Source: Megalopta genalis (Eukaryota > Arthropoda > Insecta > Hymenoptera > Halictidae). From it: a stretch of 64,000 bases of DNA. Positions 52,546-64,000 of this stretch are shown here, piece by piece (within the stretch, counting starts at the first letter, position 1; the number at the start of each line of letters is the position of its first letter). The notes beneath the pieces were generated by a model. It had not been told where the DNA came from. It saw nothing but the letters and a program-made list of their open reading frames with translations, and did no database searches. The stretch covers positions 62,001-126,000 of the forward strand of contig NW_027476508.1 in the NCBI RefSeq assembly GCF_051020955.1, written 5' to 3'. The position numbers were made by a program, and so were the translations under genes.

Positions 52546-52557
52546 TGTGATATACAT
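52546..52557. repeat. Target-site duplication of the retrotransposon, right copy
   Basis: TGTGATATACAT is identical to 46984-46995 and continues directly into GATTTAGCTTCAACTGCATG, the normal A-to-B monomer junction. The left flank ends in E followed by the start of A. Joining the flanks at the repeat therefore gives an uninterrupted E-A-B order. Confidence 0.8.
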
Positions 52558-54349
52558 GATTTAGCTTCAACTGCATGCGAAACAAACGAGTTATATTGAA
52601 ATCCACGTGGAACACATTATTTAGCTTCAAATAAATGCGAAGTAGAAGGCTTGGCTTCAAATTCATTCGAAACAAATGGTCTAGCTTCAAATACTTGTTT
52701 TATACATGATTTAGAGTCAACTGCATGCGAAAAGAACGATCTAGCTTCAAATCCATGCGAAACACATGATTTAGCTTCAAATAAATGCGAAGTAGATGGC
52801 TGATCTTCGAATCCATGCGAAACAAATGGTTTAGGCTCAAATACTTGGGATATACATGATTTAGCTTCAACTGCATGCGTAACAAATGAGTTAGCTTCAA
52901 ATCTATGCGAAACACATGGTATAGCTTGAAATCAATGCGGTGTAAAAGGCTTATCTTCGAATCCATGCGAAACAAATGGTTTAACTTCAAATACCTGTGA
53001 TATACATGAATTATCTTCAACTGCATGTGAAACAAACGAGATAGCTTTAAATCCGTGTGAAACACATGATTTAGATTAAAATCAATGCGAAGTAGATGGC
53101 TTATCTTCAAATCCATGCGAATCAAATGGTTGAGCTTCAAATACTTGGGATATACATGATTCACCTTCAACTGCATGCGTAACAAACGAGTTATCTCCAA
53201 ATCTATGCGAAACACAAGATTTAGCTTCAAATTCATTCCAAACACATGCTTTAGCCTGATATTCATGCGAAACAAATGGTTCAGCTTCGAATACTTGTGA
53301 TATACATGATTTAGCTTCAACTGCATGCGAAACAAACGTGTCAGCTTCACATTCAATAGAAACACATGATTCAGTTTCAAATAAAAGCGAAGTAGATGGC
53401 ATAGCATCAAATCCATGCGAAACAAATGGTTTAGATTCAAATACTTGTGATATACATGATTTAGCATCAACTGCATGCGAAACAAACGAGTTAGATTCAA
53501 ATCCATGCGAAACACATGATTTAGCTTGAAATCAATGCGATGTGGAAGGCTTATCTTCGAATCCATGCGAAACAAATGGTTTAGCTTCAAATACCTGTGA
53601 TATACATGATCTATCTTCAACTGCATGCGAAACAAACGAGATAGCTTTAAATCCGTGCGAAACAGATGATTTAGATTAAAATCAATGCGAAGTAGAAGGC
53701 TAATCTTCAAATCCATGCGATACAAATGATTTACCTTCAAATACTTGCGATATAAACGATTTAGCTTCAAACCAAGGCGAAGTAGAAGGCTTAGCTTCAA
53801 ATCCATGCGAATCAAGTGGTTTAGCTTCAAATACTTGTGATATAAATGATGAAGCTTCAAATGCAGACGAAATAAACGAGTTAGCTTCAAATCCAAGCGA
53901 AACACATGATTTACCTTCAAATCAATGCGAATTAGGAGGCTGATCTTCGAATCCATGCGAAACAAATGGCTCAGGCTCAAATACTTGTGTTATACATGAT
54001 TTACCTTCAACAGTATGCGAAACAAACGAGTTAGCTTTAAATCCTAGCGATAGACATGATTTAGCTTCAAATCAATACGAGGTAGATGGCTGATCTTCGA
54101 ATCCATGCGAAACAAATGGTTTAGCTTCAAATACTTGTTTGATACATGATTTAGCTTCAACTGCATGCGAAACAAACGAGTGAGCTTGAAATCCATGCGA
54201 AACACATGATTTAGCTTCTTATCAATTGCGAAGTAGAAGGCTGATCTTCGAATCCATGCGGAACAAATGCTTGAGCTTGAAATACTAGTTTGATACATTA
54301 TTTAGCTTCAATTACATGCGAAACAAACGAGTTAGCTTGAAATCCAAGC

Positions 54350-55158
54350 GATACACATGATTTAGCTTCAAATTAATGCGAAGTAGAAGGCTTATTTTGA
54401 AATCCATGCGAATCAAATGGTTTAGCTTCAAATAATTGTGATATACATGATTTAGCTTCAATTGTATGTGAAACAAACGAGTTAGCTTGAAATCCAAGCG
54501 AAACACATGATTTAGCTTCAAATCAATGCGAAGTAGAAGGCTTATCTTCAAATCCTTGCGAAATAATGGTTTAGCTTCAAATACTTATGATATACATGAT
54601 TTAGCTTCAACAGCATGCAAAACTAACGAGTTAGCTTCAAATCCATGCGAAACACGTGATTTTGCTTCTTATCAATGCGAAGTAGAAGGCTGATCTTCGT
54701 ATCCTTTCGAAACAAATGGTTTAGCTTCAAATACTTGTGATATACATGATTTAGCTTCAACAGCATGCAAAACTAACGAGTTAGCTTCAAATCCATGCAT
54801 AACACATGATTTAGCTTCAAATCAATGCGAAATACAAGGCTTATCTTCAAATCCATGCGAATCAAATTGTTTAGCTTCAAATACCTGTGATATACATGAT
54901 TTATCTTCAACTGCATGCGAAACAAACGAGATATCTTTAAATCCATGCGAAACAGATGATTTAGATTAAAATCAATTCGAAGTAGAAGGCTTATTTTGAA
55001 ATCCATGCGAATCAAATGGTTTAGCTTCAAATAATTGTGATATACATGATTTAGCTTCAACTGCATTGCGAAACAAACTAGTTAGTTTCAAATCCAAGCG
55101 AAACACATGATTTCGCTTCAAATCAATGCGAAGTAGAAGGCTTATTTTGAAATCCATG
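54350..55158. repeat. Right-arm duplicated block T, copy 1
   Basis: This matches 56841-57649 at an offset of 2,491 bp, including the rare markers AAATTAATGCG, CGAAATAATGG and CGTATCCTTTCG. The copies part at GCGAATTAAATGG versus GTGAATCAAATGG. Confidence 0.83.
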
Positions 55159-55905
55159 CGAATTAAATGGTTTAGCTTCTAATACTTGTGATATATATGA
55201 TTTAGCTTCAAATGCATGCGAAGCAAACGAGTTAGCTTCAAATCCATGCGAAACACCCGATTTAGCATCAAATCAATGCGAAGTAGAAGGCTTAGCTTAA
55301 AATCCATGCGTAGCAAATGGTTTAGCTTCAGATACTTGTGATATACATGATTTAGCTTCAACTGCATGCGAAACGAACGAGTTAGTTTGAAATCCAAGCG
55401 AAACACATGATTTAGCTTCAAATCAATGCGAAGCAGAAGTCTGATCTTCGAATCCATGCGAAACAAATGGTTTAGCTTCAAATAATTGTGATATACATGA
55501 TTTAGCTTCAAATACGAGCGAAACACATGATTCTGCCTCAAATCAATGCGACATAGATGGCTTAGCTTCCAATCCATGCGAAACAAAAAGTTAAGATTCT
55601 AATACTTGTGACTTACATGAATTAGTTTCAAATACAAGCGAAACACACGATTCCGCTTCAAATCAGTGCGAAGCAGAAGTCTGATCTTCGAATCCATGCG
55701 AAACAAATGATTTAGCTTCAAATACTTGTGATATACATGATTTAGTTTCAACTGCATGCGAAACAAACGAGTGGGCTTTAGATACAAACGAAACACATGA
55801 TTTAGATTCAAATCAATGCGAAGTAGAAGGCTTATTTTGAAATCCATGCGAATCAAATGGTTTAGCATCAAATAATTTGTGATATACATGATTTAGCTTC
55901 AATTG
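54925..55905. repeat. Right-arm duplicated block T2, copy 1
   Basis: This matches about 58018-58998 at an offset of 3,093 bp. Shared rare features are AAAGTTAAGATTCTAATAC, GAGTGGGCTTTAGATAC and ATAATTTGTGATATAC. It overlaps the end of block T, so the same stretch takes part in two different duplications. Confidence 0.82.
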
Positions 55906-56840
55906 CATTGCGAAACACACTAGTTAGTTTCAAATCCAAGCGAAACACTTGATTTAGATTCAAATCAATGCGAAGTAGAAGGCTTATCTTCAAATCCATG
56001 CGAATCAAATGGTTGAGCTTCAAATACTTGGGATGTGCATGATTTAGCTTCAAATGCAAGCGAAACGAACGAGTTAGCTTCAACTCCATGCGAAACACAT
56101 GATTTAGCTTGAAATCAATGCGAAGTAGAAGGCTGATCTTCGAATCCTTGCGAAACAATTGGTTTAGTTTCAAATACTTGTGATATACATGATTTAGCTT
56201 CAACAGCATGCAAAACTAACGAGTTAGCTTCAAATCCATGCGAAACACATGATTTAGCTTCAAATCAATGCGAAGTAGAAGGCTTATCTTCAAATCCATG
56301 CGAATCAAATGGTTGAGCTTCAAATACTTGGGATATACATGATTCAGCTTCAACTGCATGCGTAACAAATGAGTTAGCTTCAAATCTATGCGAAACACAT
56401 GATTTAGCTTCAAATTCATTCCAAACACATGGTTTAGCCTGATATTCGTGCGAAACAAATGGTTCAGCTTCAAATACTTGTGACATACATGATTTAGCTT
56501 CAACAGCATGAAAACTAACGAGTCAGATTCAAATCCATGCGAAACACATGATTTTGCTTCAAATCAATGCGAAGTAGAAGGATTATCTTCAAATCCATGC
56601 GAATCAAATGGTTTAGTTTCAAATAATTGTGATATACATGATTTACCATCAAATACAGGCGAAGAAAACGAGTTAGCTTAAAATCCCTGCGAAACACATG
56701 ATTTCGCTTCAAATCAATGCGAAGTAGAAGGCTTATCTTCAAATCCATTCGAATCAAATGGTTTAGCTATAAATACCTGTGATATACATGAATTATCTTC
56801 AACTGCATGCGAAACAATCGAGTTAGCTTCAAATCCAAGC

Positions 56841-57649
56841 GAAACACATGATTTAGCTTCAAATTAATGCGAAGTAGAAGGCTTATTTTGAAATCCATGC
56901 GAATCAAATGGTTTAGCTTCAAATAATTGTGATATACATGATTTAGCTTCAATTGCATGTGAAACAAACGAGTTAGCTTGAAATCCAAGCGAAACACATG
57001 ATTTAGCTTCAAATCAATGCGAAGTAGAAGGCTTATCTTCAAATCCTTGCGAAATAATGGTTTAGCTTCAAATACTTATGATATACATGATTTAGCTTCA
57101 ACAGCATGCAAAACTAACGAGTTAGCTTCAAATCCATGCGAAACACGTGATTTTGCTTCTTATCAATGCGAAGTAGAAGGCTGATCTTCGTATCCTTTCG
57201 AAACAAATGGTTTAGCTTCAAATACTTGTGATATACATGATTTAGCTTCAACAGCATGCAAAACTAACGAGTTAGCTTCAAATCCATGCATAACACATGA
57301 TTTAGCTTCAAATCAATGCGAAATACAAGGCTTATCTTCAAATCCATGCGAATCAAATTGTTTAGCTTCAAATACCTGTGATATACATGATTTATCTTCA
57401 ACTGCATGCGAAACAAACGAGATATCTTTAAATCCATGCGAAACAGATGATTTAGATTAAAATCAATTCGAAGTAGAAGGCTTATTTTGAAATCCATGCG
57501 AATCAAATGGTTTAGCTTCAAATAATTGTGATATACATGATTTAGCTTCAACTGCATTGCGAAACAAACTAGTTAGTTTCAAATCCAAGCGAAACACATG
57601 ATTTCGCTTCAAATCAATGCGAAGTAGAAGGCTTATTTTGAAATCCATG
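56841..57649. repeat. Right-arm duplicated block T, copy 2
   Basis: This is the second copy of 54350-55158. It is followed by further copies of the short module TTGCGAAACAAACTAGTTAG, which in this arm and in units R and S marks a phase-shifting B-type monomer with an extra T. Confidence 0.83.
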
Positions 57650-58017
57650 TGAATCAAATGGTTTAGCTTCAAATAATTGTGATATACATGATTTAGCTTC
57701 AACTGCATTGCGAAACAAACTAGTTAGTTTCAAATCCAAGCGAAACACATGATTTAGATTCAAATCAATGCGAAGTAGAAGGCTTAGTTTCAAATCCATG
57801 CGAATCAAATGCTTCAGATTCAAATACTTGTGATATACATGATTTAGCTTCAGCAGCATGCAAAACTAACGAGTTAGTTTGAAATCTAAGCGAAACGCAT
57901 GATTTAGCTTCAAATTCATCCCAAACACATGGTTTAGCCTAATATTCATGCGAAACAAATGGTTCAGCTTAAAATACCTGTGATATACATGATTTAGCTT
58001 CAACTGTATGCGAAACA

Positions 58018-58998
58018 AACGAGATATCTTTAAATCCATGCGAAACATATGATTTAGATTAAAATCAATTCGAAGTAGAAGGCTTATTTTGAAATCCATG
58101 CGAATCAAATGGTTTAGCTTCAAATAATTGTGATATACATGATTTAGCTTCAACTGCATTGCGAAACAAACTAGTTAGTTTCAAATCCAAGCGAAACACA
58201 TGATTTCGCTTCAAATCAATGCGAAGTAGAAGGCTTATTTTGAAATCCATGCGAATTAAATGGTTTAGCTTCTAATACTTGTGATATATATGATTTAGCT
58301 TCAAATGCATGCGAAGCAAACGAGTTAGCTTCAAATCCATGCGAAACACCCGATTTAGCATCAAATCAATGCGAAGTAGAAGGCTTAGCTTAAAATCCAT
58401 GCGTAGCAAATGGTTTAGCTTCAGATACTTGTGATATACATGATTTAGCTTCAACTGCATGCGAAACGAACGAGTTAGTTTGAAATCCAAGCGAAACACA
58501 TGATTTAGCTTCAAATCAATGCGAAGCAGAAGTCTGATCTTCGAATCCATGCGAAACAAATGGTTTAGCTTCAAATAATTGTGATATACATGATTTAGCT
58601 TCAAATACGAGCGAAACACATGATTCTGCCTCAAATCAATGCGACATAGATGGCTTAGCTTCCAATCCATGCGAAACAAAAAGTTAAGATTCTAATACTT
58701 GTGACTTACATGAATTAGTTTCAAATACAAGCGGAACACACGATTCCGCTTCAAATCAGTGCGAAGCAGAAGTCTGATCTTCGAATCCATGCGAAACAAA
58801 TGATTTAGCTTCAAATACTTGTGATATACATGATTTAGTTTCAACTGCATGCGAAACAAACGAGTGGGCTTTAGATACAAACGAAACACATGATTTAGAT
58901 TCAAATCAATGCGAAGTAGAAGGCTTATTTTGAAATCCATGCGAATCAAATGGTTTAGCATCAAATAATTTGTGATATACATGATTTAGCTTCAACTG
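58018..58998. repeat. Right-arm duplicated block T2, copy 2
   Basis: This is the second copy of 54925-55905, with a few substitutions (for example AAGCGGAACAC versus AAGCGAAACAC near 58,731). Its right end overlaps the start of the 3,182-bp offset duplication. Confidence 0.82.
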
Positions 58999-60817
58999 CA
59001 TTGCGAAACAAACTAGTTAGTTTCAAATCCAAGCGAAACAAATGATTTAGCTTCAAATCAATGCGAAGTAGAAGGCTTATCTTCAAATCCATGCGAATCA
59101 AATGGTTGAGCTTCAAATACTTGGGATATACATGATTCAGCTTCAACTGCATGCGTAACAAACGAGTTGGCTTCAAATCTATGCGAAACACGTGATTTAG
59201 CTTTAAATTCATTCCAAACACATGGTTTAGCGTGATATTCGTGCGAAACAAATGGTTCAGCTCCAAATACTTGTGATATACATGATTTAGCTTCAACTGC
59301 ATGTGAAACGAACGTGATAGCTTCAAAAACAAGAGAAACACATGATTCAGTTTCAAATAAAAGCGAAGTAGATGGCATAGCATCAAATCCATGCGAATCA
59401 AATGGTTTAGTTTCAAATACTTGTTTGATACATGATTTAGCTTCAATTGCATGCGAAACAAACGAGTTAGCTTCAAATCCAAGCGAAACACATGATTTAG
59501 CTTCAAATCAATGCGAAGTAGAAGGCTGATCATCAAATCCATGCTAAACAAGTGGTTCAGCTTCAAATACATGTGATGTGCATTATTTAGCTTCAAATGC
59601 AAGCGGAACGAACGAGTTAGCTTCAAATCCATGCGAAACACATGATTCAGCTTCAAATCAATGAGAAGTAGAAGGCTTAGCTTCAAATCAATGCGAAACG
59701 AATGATTGAGCTTCAACTGCTTGCGAATATAAGTGATATAACTTCAAATGCAGGTGAAACAAACGAGTTAGCTTCAAATCAAAGCGAATCACATAATGAA
59801 GCTTCAAATCAATGCGAAGTAGGAAGTTTAGCTTCAATTCCAAGCGATAGACATGATTTAGCTCCAAATCATTGCGAAGGAGAAGGCTTAGCTTCAAATC
59901 CATCCGAGACGAATAGTTTAGCTTCATATATTTGTTTTATACATGATTTAGCTTCAACAGCATGCGAAACAAACGAGTTAGCTTCAAATTCAAGCGAATC
60001 ACATGATTTAGCGTCAAATCAATGCGAAGTAGAAGGCTGATCTTCAAATCCATGCGAATCAAATGGTTGAGATTCAAATACTTGGGACATACATGATTCA
60101 GCTTCAACTGCATGCGTAACAAACGAGTTAGCTCCAAATCTATGCGAAACACAAGATTTGGCTTCAAATTCATTTCAAACACATGTTTTAGCGTGATATT
60201 CGTGCGAAACAAATGGTTCAGCTTCAAATCCTTTTGATATACATGTTTTAGTTTCAACTGCATGTGAAAGGAACGTGTTAGCTTCTAAAATAAGAAAAAC
60301 ACATGTTTCAGTTCCAAATAAAAGCGAAGTAGATGGCATAGCATCAAATCCATGCGAATCAAATGGTTTAGCATCAAATACTTGTTTGATACATGATCTA
60401 GCTTCAATTGCATGCGAAACAAACGAGTTAGCTTGAAATCCAAGCGAAACACATGATTTAGCTTCAAATTCATTTCAATCACATGGTTTAGCCTGATATT
60501 CGTGCGAAACAAATGGTTCAGCTTCAAATACTTGTGATGTACATGATTTAGCTTCAACTGCATGTGAAACGAACGTGTTAGCTTCAAATTCAAGAGAAAC
60601 ACATGTTTCAGTTTCAAATAAAAGCGAAGTAGATGGCATAGCATCAATCCATGCGAATCAAATGGTTTAGCTTCAAATACTTGTGATATACATGATTTAG
60701 CTTCAACTGCATGCGATACGAACGATTAGCTTCAAATCCATGCGAAACATATGATTTAGCTTCAAATCTATGCGAAGTAGAAGGCTTACTTTGAAATCCA
60801 TGCGAATCAAATGGTTT
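58898..60817. repeat. Right-arm duplicated block U, copy 1
   Basis: This matches 62080-63999 at a constant offset of 3,182 bp over about 1.92 kb, with only scattered substitutions (for example CTTGCGAATAT versus CTTGCGCATAT near 59,724 and 62,906). It contains long minus-strand open runs (58961-59716) that recur in copy 2. Confidence 0.87.
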
Positions 60818-62079
60818 AGCTTCAAATACTTGTTTTAAACATGATTTAGCTTCAACTGCATGCGAAACAAACGAGTTAGATTCAAATCCAAGCGAAAAAC
60901 ATGAGTTAGCATTAAGTCAACACGAAGTTGAAGGCATAGCTTCAAATCCATGCGAAACAAATGGTTTAGCTTCAAATCCAAGCGAAACACATGATTTAGC
61001 TTCAAATCAATGCGAAGTAGAAGGATTACTTTGAAATCCATGCGAATCAACTGGTTTAGCTTCAAATAACTGTGATATACATGATTTAGCTTCAACTGCA
61101 TTGCGAAACAAACTAGTTAGTTGCAAATCCAAGCGAAACACATGATCTAGCTTCAAATCAATGCGAAGTAGAAGGCTTACCTTCAAATCCATGCGAAACA
61201 AGTGGTTCAGCTTCAAATCAATGCGAAGTAGAAGGCTTATTTTGAAATCCATGCGAATCAAATGGTTTAGCTTCAAATAATTGTGATATACATGATTTAG
61301 CTTCAACTGCATGCGAAACAAACGAGATAGCTTTAAATCCGTGCGAAACAGATGATTTAGATTAAAATCAATGCGAAGTAGAAGGCTAATCTTCAAATCC
61401 ATGCGAATCAAATGGTTTAGCTTCAAATACTTGTGATATACATGATTTAGCTTCAACTGCATGCGATGCGAACGATTAGCTTCAAATCCATGCGAAACAT
61501 ATGATTTAAGTTCAAATCACTGCGAAGTAGAAGGCTTACTTTGAAATCCATGCGAATCAAATGGTTTTGCTTCAAATAATTGTGATATACATGATTTCGC
61601 TTCAACTGCATTGCGAAACAAACTAGTTAGTATCAAATCCAAGCGAAACACATGATTTAGCTTCAAATCAATGCGAGGTAGAAGGCTGATCATCAAATCC
61701 ATGCTAAACAAGTGGTTCAGCTTCAAATACTTGTGATGTGCATGATTTAGCTTCAAATGCAAGCGAAACAAACGAGTGGGCTTTAGATACAAACGAAACA
61801 CATGATTTAGATTCAAATCAATGCGATGTAATAAGACTTAGCTTCAAATACATGAAAAACATATGGTTAGCTTTAAATCAATTGGAAGTAGAAGGCTTAG
61901 CTTCAAATCCAAGCGAAACACATGATTTGGATTCAACTCAATGCGAAGTAGAAGGTTGAGCTTCAAATCCATGCGAAACGAGTGATTTGGCTTCAAATAC
62001 TTGTGATATGAATGATTTAGATTCAACTGCATGCGAGACAAATGAGTTGGGTTCAAAAGCATGCGAAACACATGATTTA
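60818..62079. repeat. Spacer between U copies; array related to unit R
   Basis: The first part (to about 61,200) resembles 24,820-25,190 of unit R (AAACATGATTTAGC, AGTCAACACGAAG, GTTAGTTGCAAATCC). The part 61,480-61,740 resembles the R-unit start near 25,620-25,870. The rest is ordinary, somewhat irregular array, with phase breaks near 61,830-61,870. I see no gene. Confidence 0.75.
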
Positions 62080-63999
62080 GCTTCAAATCAATGCGAAGTA
62101 GAAGGCTTATTTTGAAATCCATGCGAATCAAATGGTTTATCATCAAATAATTTGTGATATACATGATTTAGCTTCAACTGCATTGCGAAACAAACTAGTT
62201 AGTTTCAAATCCAAGCGAAACACATGATTTAGCTTCAAATCAATGCGAAGTAGAAGGCTTATCTTCAAATCCATGCGAATCAAATGGTTGAGCTTCAAAT
62301 ACTTGGGATATACATGATTCAGCTTCAACTGCATGCGTAACAAACGAGTTGGCTTCAAATCTATGCGAAACACGTGATTTAGCTTTAAATTCATTCCAAA
62401 CACATGGTTTAGCGTGATATTCGTGCGAAACAAATGGTTCAGCTCCAAATACTTGTGATATACATGATTTAGCTTCAACTGCATGTGAAACGAACGTGAT
62501 AGCTTCAAAAACAAGAGAAACACATGATTCAGTTTCAAATAAAAGCGAAGTAGATGGCATAGCATCAAATCCATGCGAATCAAATGGTTTAGTTTCAAAT
62601 ACTTGTTTGATACATGATTTAGCTTCAATTGCATGCGAAACAAACGAGTTAGCTTCAAATCCAAGCGAAACACATGATTTAGCTTCAAATCAATGCGAAG
62701 TAGAAGGCTGATCATCAAATCCATGCTAAACAAGTGGTTCAGCTTCAAATACATGTGATGTGCATTATTTAGCTTCAAATGCAAGCGGAACGAACGAGTT
62801 AGCTTCAAATCCATGCGAAACACATGATTCAGCTTCAAATCAATGAGAAGTAGAAGGCTTAGCTTCAAATCAATGCGAAACGAATGATTGAGCTTCAACT
62901 GCTTGCGCATATAAGTGATATAACTTCAAATGCAGGTGAAACAAACGAGTTAGCTTCAAATCAAAGCGAATCACATAATGAAGCTTCAAATCAATGCGAA
63001 GTAGGAAGTTTAGCTTCAATTCCAAGCGATAGACATGATTTAGCTCCAAATCATTGCGAAGGAGAAGGCTTAGCTTCAAATCCATCCGAGACGAATAGTT
63101 TAGCTTCATATATTTGTTTTATACATGATTTAGCTTCAACAGCATGCGAAACAAACGAGTTAGCTTCAAATTCAAGCGAATCACATGATTTAGCGTCAAA
63201 TCAATGCGAAGTAGAAGGCTGATCTTCAAATCCATGCGAATCAAATGGTTGAGATTCAAATACTTGGGATATACATGATTCAGCTTCAACTGCATGCGTA
63301 ACAAACGAGTTAGCTCCAAATCTATGCGAAACACAAGATTTGGCTTCAAATTCATTTCAAACACATGTTTTAGCGTGATATTCGTGCGAAACAAATGGTT
63401 CAGCTTCAAATCCTTTTGATATACATGTTTTAGTTTCAACTGCATGTGAAAGGAACGTGTTAGCTTCTAAAATAAGAAAAACACATGTTTCAGTTCCAAA
63501 TAAAAGCGAAGTAGATGGCATAGCATCAAATCCATGCGAATCAAATGGTTTAGCATCAAATACTTGTTTGATACATGATCTAGCTTCAATTGCATGCGAA
63601 ACAAACGAGTTAGCTTGAAATCCAAGCGAAACACATGATTTAGCTTCAAATTCATTTCAAACACATGGTTTAGCCTGATATTCGTGCGAAACAAATGGTT
63701 CAGCTTCAAATACTTGTGATGTACATGATTTAGCTTCAACTGCATGTGAAACGAACGTGTTAGCTTCAAATTCAAGAGAAACACATGTTTCAGTTTCAAA
63801 TAAAAGCGAAGTAGATGGCATAGCATCAATCCATGCGAATCAAATGGTTTAGCTTCAAATACTTGTGATATACATGATTTAGCTTCAACTGCATGCGATA
63901 CGAACGATTAGCTTCAAATCCATGCGAAACATATGATTTAGCTTCAAATCTATGCGAAGTAGAAGGCTTACTTTGAAATCCATGCGAATCAAATGGTTT
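62080..63999. repeat. Right-arm duplicated block U, copy 2 (reaches window end)
   Basis: This is the second copy of 58898-60817. The match holds to the penultimate base of the window and only the last base differs, so the block may end here or continue past 64,000. Confidence 0.85.
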
Positions 64000-64000
64000 T

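Larger units (their letters stand above)
52558..64000. repeat. Satellite-like tandem array, right arm
   Basis: The array has the same 30-bp monomer and A-E order as the left arm, resuming in phase after the retrotransposon. About 380 monomers are present and the array runs beyond base 64,000. The region 52,700-53,980 holds the longest open run of the whole array (426 codons, minus strand, LKLNHVFRMD-type decapeptides). A shifted minus-strand frame is also open in the middle of it (53,082-53,402), as is a plus-strand frame (53,338-53,529). Overlapping open frames on both strands fit a stop-poor repeat rather than a gene. Stretches around 60,784-61,200 match the R unit of the left arm (for example 24,780-25,190), so the two arms share ancestry at the level of large units. 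Confidence 0.93.

Noticed and set aside
1..64000. Insect telomeric repeat, because monomers begin TTAG
   Set aside because: The unit is 30 bp, and TTAGC is not followed by TTAGG-type pentamers anywhere in tandem.
1..64000. CENP-B box in the monomer (TTTCGCATGGATTTG on the minus strand)
   Set aside because: Only TTCG fits. The downstream A and CGGG positions of the box are not matched.

Overview
The window is almost entirely one tandem-repeat (satellite-like) array, interrupted by a single decayed non-LTR retrotransposon. There are no tRNA, rRNA, CRISPR or ordinary single-copy genes that I can support. The retrotransposon has three gag zinc knuckles, an APE-type endonuclease, a reverse transcriptase with an FADD motif and a C-terminal CX2CX8HX4C finger. 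That architecture matches the R1/I/Jockey group of LINE elements, closest in style to the R1 clade, which is typical of arthropods. The host is therefore most likely an insect or other arthropod. The species cannot be determined from what I can see.

Array (1-46,983 and 52,558-64,000). The basic unit is 30 bp, with a conserved first part (TTAGCTTCAAA) and a variable second part. Five variants, A to E, follow each other in fixed order to give a 150-bp higher-order repeat. Roughly 1,900-2,000 monomers are present, and the array runs off both ends of the window. Above the 150-bp level lie larger duplications: 2.35-kb and 1.77-kb blocks repeated in the first 12 kb, a 0.83-kb block at 9.8 and 16.3 kb, and a ~1.05-kb offset duplication at 13-15 kb. 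A 14.36-kb superblock (17.03-31.39 kb) is followed directly by a second copy (31.38-43.95 kb). Inside the superblocks are 2.49-kb and 0.90-kb tandem units. The right arm has 2.5-kb, 3.1-kb and 3.2-kb offset duplications. Copy-number changes of exactly 30 and 150 bp, and near-perfect identity between some blocks, point to recent unequal exchange.

Mobile element (46,996-52,545, minus strand, about 5.55 kb). Reading from its 5' end it has a short 5' UTR, ORF1 (gag), ORF2 (endonuclease, linker, reverse transcriptase, C-terminal finger), a ~200-bp 3' UTR and a short A tail. A 12-bp direct repeat flanks it, and removing the element plus one repeat restores the E-A-B monomer order. It is dead. ORF1 is frameshifted twice, and ORF2 has an in-frame stop in the endonuclease, two frameshifts (one at a 13-C tract) and Asn in place of the motif A catalytic Asp.

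The 30-bp unit is a multiple of three and its consensus lacks stops in several frames, so the array is full of open frames of 60-426 codons on both strands. I treat these as by-products of the repeat, not genes. No new biological system is demonstrated. The points most worth a second look are the nested array architecture, the clean LINE insertion at a defined position in the satellite unit, and the uninterrupted reading frame from satellite into gag.
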